From: Spirochaetales bacterium | GTDB taxonomy: Bacteria > Spirochaetota > Spirochaetia > DTKZ01 | DNA: 15,024 nucleotides | Direction of reading: 5' to 3' | Assembly: GCA_031274005.1 (NCBI GenBank) | Contig: JAISQU010000228.1 | Coordinates: 1 to 15,024, forward strand | Part shown: in pieces, positions 13,817 through 15,024 of the stretch | Numbering within the stretch: position 1 is the first letter of the stretch | Layout: every line of letters begins with the position of its first letter | Notes under the pieces: generated by a model | Database searches by the model: none | Told to the model about the DNA's origin: nothing | What the model saw: the letters and a program-made list of their open reading frames with translations, nothing else | Position numbers and translations under genes: made by a program

Positions 13817-13831
13817 GGGTCAATTTGACCC
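13817..13831. promoter_or_regulatory. Perfect palindrome, candidate enhancer/operator upstream of hsp20
   Basis: GGGTCAATTTGACCC is a perfect inverted repeat (7-bp arms, one central base). It lies about 205-220 bp upstream of the predicted sigma-54 start, within the distance range of enhancer-binding protein sites, and just past the stop of the gene at 13864. The rest of the gap 13557-13863 shows no gene. Confidence 0.4.
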
Positions 13832-13863
13832 ATACTCAAACATAATCGAGAAAGATTACTGTG

Positions 13864-14304
13864 TCATAATGACGCATTTACTTCGGCCGCGACAGTCAGG
13901 GTCTGTCCGTCCATGGACAAAAACAAAGTCCGCCCCACTCCGTCCACTTTAATATCGCCGTCGCTCGTTTTCAAAATCTGCCGGGGCTCAGAGGCAAGCG
14001 GCGGCATATTCAGCATTATCTCCGTCAGCACAACCTGCGCCATCTCGCCCGTGCCCTGTACCCTCGCTATATACGCGCGCCCGAATCTTCTCGATCTCTC
14101 CGCGTCAAAAGCGGGAAAACTCTCATTTTCCTCCAGCGGCCGGAACACCGTAAAATCCTGATCGCGCCGCTGGACCCTGTAGGTCGCCGCGTAGGCCCCG
14201 TCCGACAGGACATGAAAATTAAACGCCGCCTGATCCGGAGGCATAAGGTTCAGCGCCAAAAGAAGCAGCTTCAACAAAACCTGATTTACCGCAATCGCTT
14301 CCAT
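13864..14304 (-). CDS. Hypothetical protein
   Basis: 146 residues, family not recognised. It starts with a hydrophobic stretch (MEAIAVNQVLLKLLLLALNL) that is short for a signal peptide and lacks a clear cleavage site. A mixed alpha/beta body includes FNFHVLSDGAYAATYRV and YIARVQGTGEMAQVVLTEIM and ends with LFLSMDGQTLTVAAEVNASL. The frame stays open upstream to 14583, but that extension runs through repeat R3 and is not credible as coding. The ATG at 14302-14304 has TATACT 6 nt upstream and only a weak GAAG as ribosome site. Clean codon use and a preserved frame next to repeats suggest a real gene. Confidence 0.6.
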   Translation of the reverse strand: MEAIAVNQVLLKLLLLALNLMPPDQAAFNFHVLSDGAYAATYRVQRRDQDFTVFRPLEENESFPAFDAERSRRFGRAYIARVQGTGEMAQVVLTEIMLNMPPLASEPRQILKTSDGDIKVDGVGRTLFLSMDGQTLTVAAEVNASL

Positions 14305-14342
14305 GACTTCAGTATAATCCAAAAAAAGCAAAAGGGATAGTG

Positions 14343-14502
14343 AGAGCCTGTTCAAAATCTCCTTATAATTCGGAATTTGGGCGCATTTGCGGCGTAAAAC
14401 GCCGCAAACCGGGCTTTTCGCTCCAATCTTTTGGCTACGCCATAAGGATTTCCGCTTCAATCCCTTGCGCGCCCGGGGTGGGCAAGATATTAAACAGGCT
14501 CT
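14343..14502 (+). repeat. Covarying-hairpin element, copy R3, with terminal inverted repeats
   Basis: The ends AGAGCCTGTTCAAAATCT and AGATATTAAACAGGCTCT are imperfect inverted repeats, unlike those of R2. Inside: GGGCGCA; hairpin A with arms TTTGCGGCG (14386-14394) and CGCCGCAAA (14400-14408); CCGGGCTTTTCGCTCCAAT; hairpin B with arms CTTTTGGC (14428-14435) and GCCATAAG (14439-14446); then GATTTCCGCTTCAATCCC and TTGCGCGCCCGGG. Confidence 0.8.
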
Positions 14503-14534
14503 AACAAGGCTTCCGGGCAAGAGGCTCTGAAAAA

Positions 14535-14655
14535 CTCCTGGCGTATATAAAGGCTGCAGGCCGAAATCCCGCAGGGCCGCCATAGGGCGGACCGAGGAAT
14601 TGGAGCGGAAAGCCCGGTTTTTGCGGCGGCGTTTCGCCGCCGCAAAAAGGCGCCC
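14535..14655 (-). repeat. Covarying-hairpin element, copy R4, internally deleted and inverted to R3
   Basis: Read on the minus strand: GGGCGCC; hairpin A with perfect 14-bp arms (14618-14631 and 14635-14648); CCGGGCTTTCCGCTCCAAT; hairpin B core CCGCC/GGCGG (14577-14590); GCGGGATTTC; then directly the CCTTTATATACGCCA tail shared with R1. The block GCTGCAATCCC...GGCCC present in R1 is missing. R3 and R4 face each other in the 448-base gap 14305-14752, which holds no gene; its right end carries the Fur-family promoter. Confidence 0.75.
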
Positions 14656-14690
14656 AAAAAAATAATTGTATCAAATTTAGAAAAAAGTAC

Positions 14691-14719
14691 TTGCCAAAAA
14701 CAGTTTTTTGTAGTATTTT
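14691..14719 (+). promoter_or_regulatory. Predicted promoter of the Fur-family gene
   Basis: TTGCCA (14691-14696), 17 bp, TATTTT (14714-14719). Initiation would fall within the operator at 14720-14738. Shine-Dalgarno AGAGG is at 14744-14748, 4 nt before the ATG. Confidence 0.45.
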
Positions 14720-14738
14720 AATAATAGTTATCATTATT
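14720..14738. promoter_or_regulatory. Fur-box-like operator
   Basis: AATAATAGTTATCATTATT matches the classical 19-bp Fur box (GATAATGATAATCATTATC) at 14 positions and has AATAAT/ATTATT ends. Placed immediately after the -10 box, it would block transcription when occupied, suggesting autoregulation by the gene it precedes. Confidence 0.6.
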
Positions 14739-14752
14739 GATTTAGAGGTTTT

Positions 14753-15024
14753 ATGCAGAGGGCCGGAACAAAACACAGCAAAAAGCGGGACGCGATACTG
14801 GAGGTCATAATGGCTTCACGGTCGCATCCCGGCGCCCAGTGGATATACAACCAGCTTAAACCCCGGATACCCGGTTTGTCTCTGGGTACGGTGTACCGGA
14901 ATATCAGTCTTTTTATGAGTGAGGGTTCGGTTGTTTCCGTCGGGGTGGTAAACGGGGAGGAACGTTTTGACGGTCGCACAGAGCCTCATCCCCATTTGGT
15001 ATGTGTGCGCTGCGGCAAGGTGTG
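14753..15024 (+). CDS. Fur-family metalloregulator (PerR-like), 3' end outside the window
   Basis: The first 90 residues are present. The winged helix-turn-helix covers about 10-65 (KKRDAILEVI, HPGAQWIYNQL, LSLGTVYRNISLFMSEG). The metal and dimerisation part begins with VVNGEERFDG, then EPHPHLVCVRCGKV, carrying the His-x-His of the regulatory metal site and the first CxxC of the structural zinc site. Asp in RFDG sits where PerR has its key Asp, while Fur usually has Glu there; this favours a peroxide-sensing PerR over an iron-sensing Fur, but the C-terminal ligands are off the window. A Fur-box-like palindrome overlaps its promoter. Its expected role is control of iron or oxidative-stress genes. 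Confidence 0.88.
   Translation, partial: MQRAGTKHSKKRDAILEVIMASRSHPGAQWIYNQLKPRIPGLSLGTVYRNISLFMSEGSVVSVGVVNGEERFDGRTEPHPHLVCVRCGKV

Noticed and set aside
14305..14583. Upstream extension of the hypothetical gene at 13864
   Set aside because: The extension is translated from repeat R3 and neighbouring intergenic sequence; the ATG at 14302-14304 with a -10 box is a better start.

Overview
The window looks like chromosome from a free-living or gut-associated spirochaete, most likely a Treponema of the termite-gut type. This is an inference from the mix of genes: a class III cyclase next to a FecR-domain protein, VapBC-like and MqsA/DUF4258 modules of the kind common in those genomes, a glucokinase/UDPGP operon, many small dispersed palindromic repeats and moderately high GC. 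No rRNA, tRNA or CRISPR array is visible.

Layout. 1-2594 is a toxin-antitoxin island on the minus strand: a complete PIN toxin/antitoxin pair between two copies of a roughly 190-bp direct repeat, an MqsA-type zinc-finger gene coupled to a DUF4258 gene that has lost its N-terminal half, and a second PIN/antitoxin pair whose toxin has no usual start codon in front of its first catalytic Asp. Between the DUF4258 gene and the second pair lies a rearrangement scar holding a duplicate of the cyclase gene start and a remnant of a PIN toxin 3' end. 2648-7745 is a tight plus-strand operon: a membrane adenylate/guanylate cyclase, a membrane-anchored FecR-domain protein with FN3-like repeats, and an exported protein with a predicted outer-membrane barrel. 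8076-11421 is a minus-strand operon (glucokinase, UDPGP-family uridylyltransferase, histidine phosphatase) that fits conversion of glucose to nucleotide sugars. 11902-12915 is an AllD-like Ldh-family dehydrogenase. 13122-13556 is an Hsp20 chaperone with a near-perfect sigma-54 promoter. 13864-14304 is an unrecognised protein. 14753 to the window end is the start of a Fur/PerR regulator with a Fur-box-like operator on its promoter.

The longer intergenic gaps (7746-8075, 11422-11901, 14305-14752) hold four copies of a dispersed element. Each copy has the same conserved blocks but different hairpin arms, and the arms remain complementary within each copy. This is the strongest undescribed signal I found. 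A second repeat family (consensus CTCTGCGTCCTCCGCGGTTAAAA-like, degenerate) recurs in gaps, in a bidirectional terminator, and inside the coding start of the FecR-domain gene.
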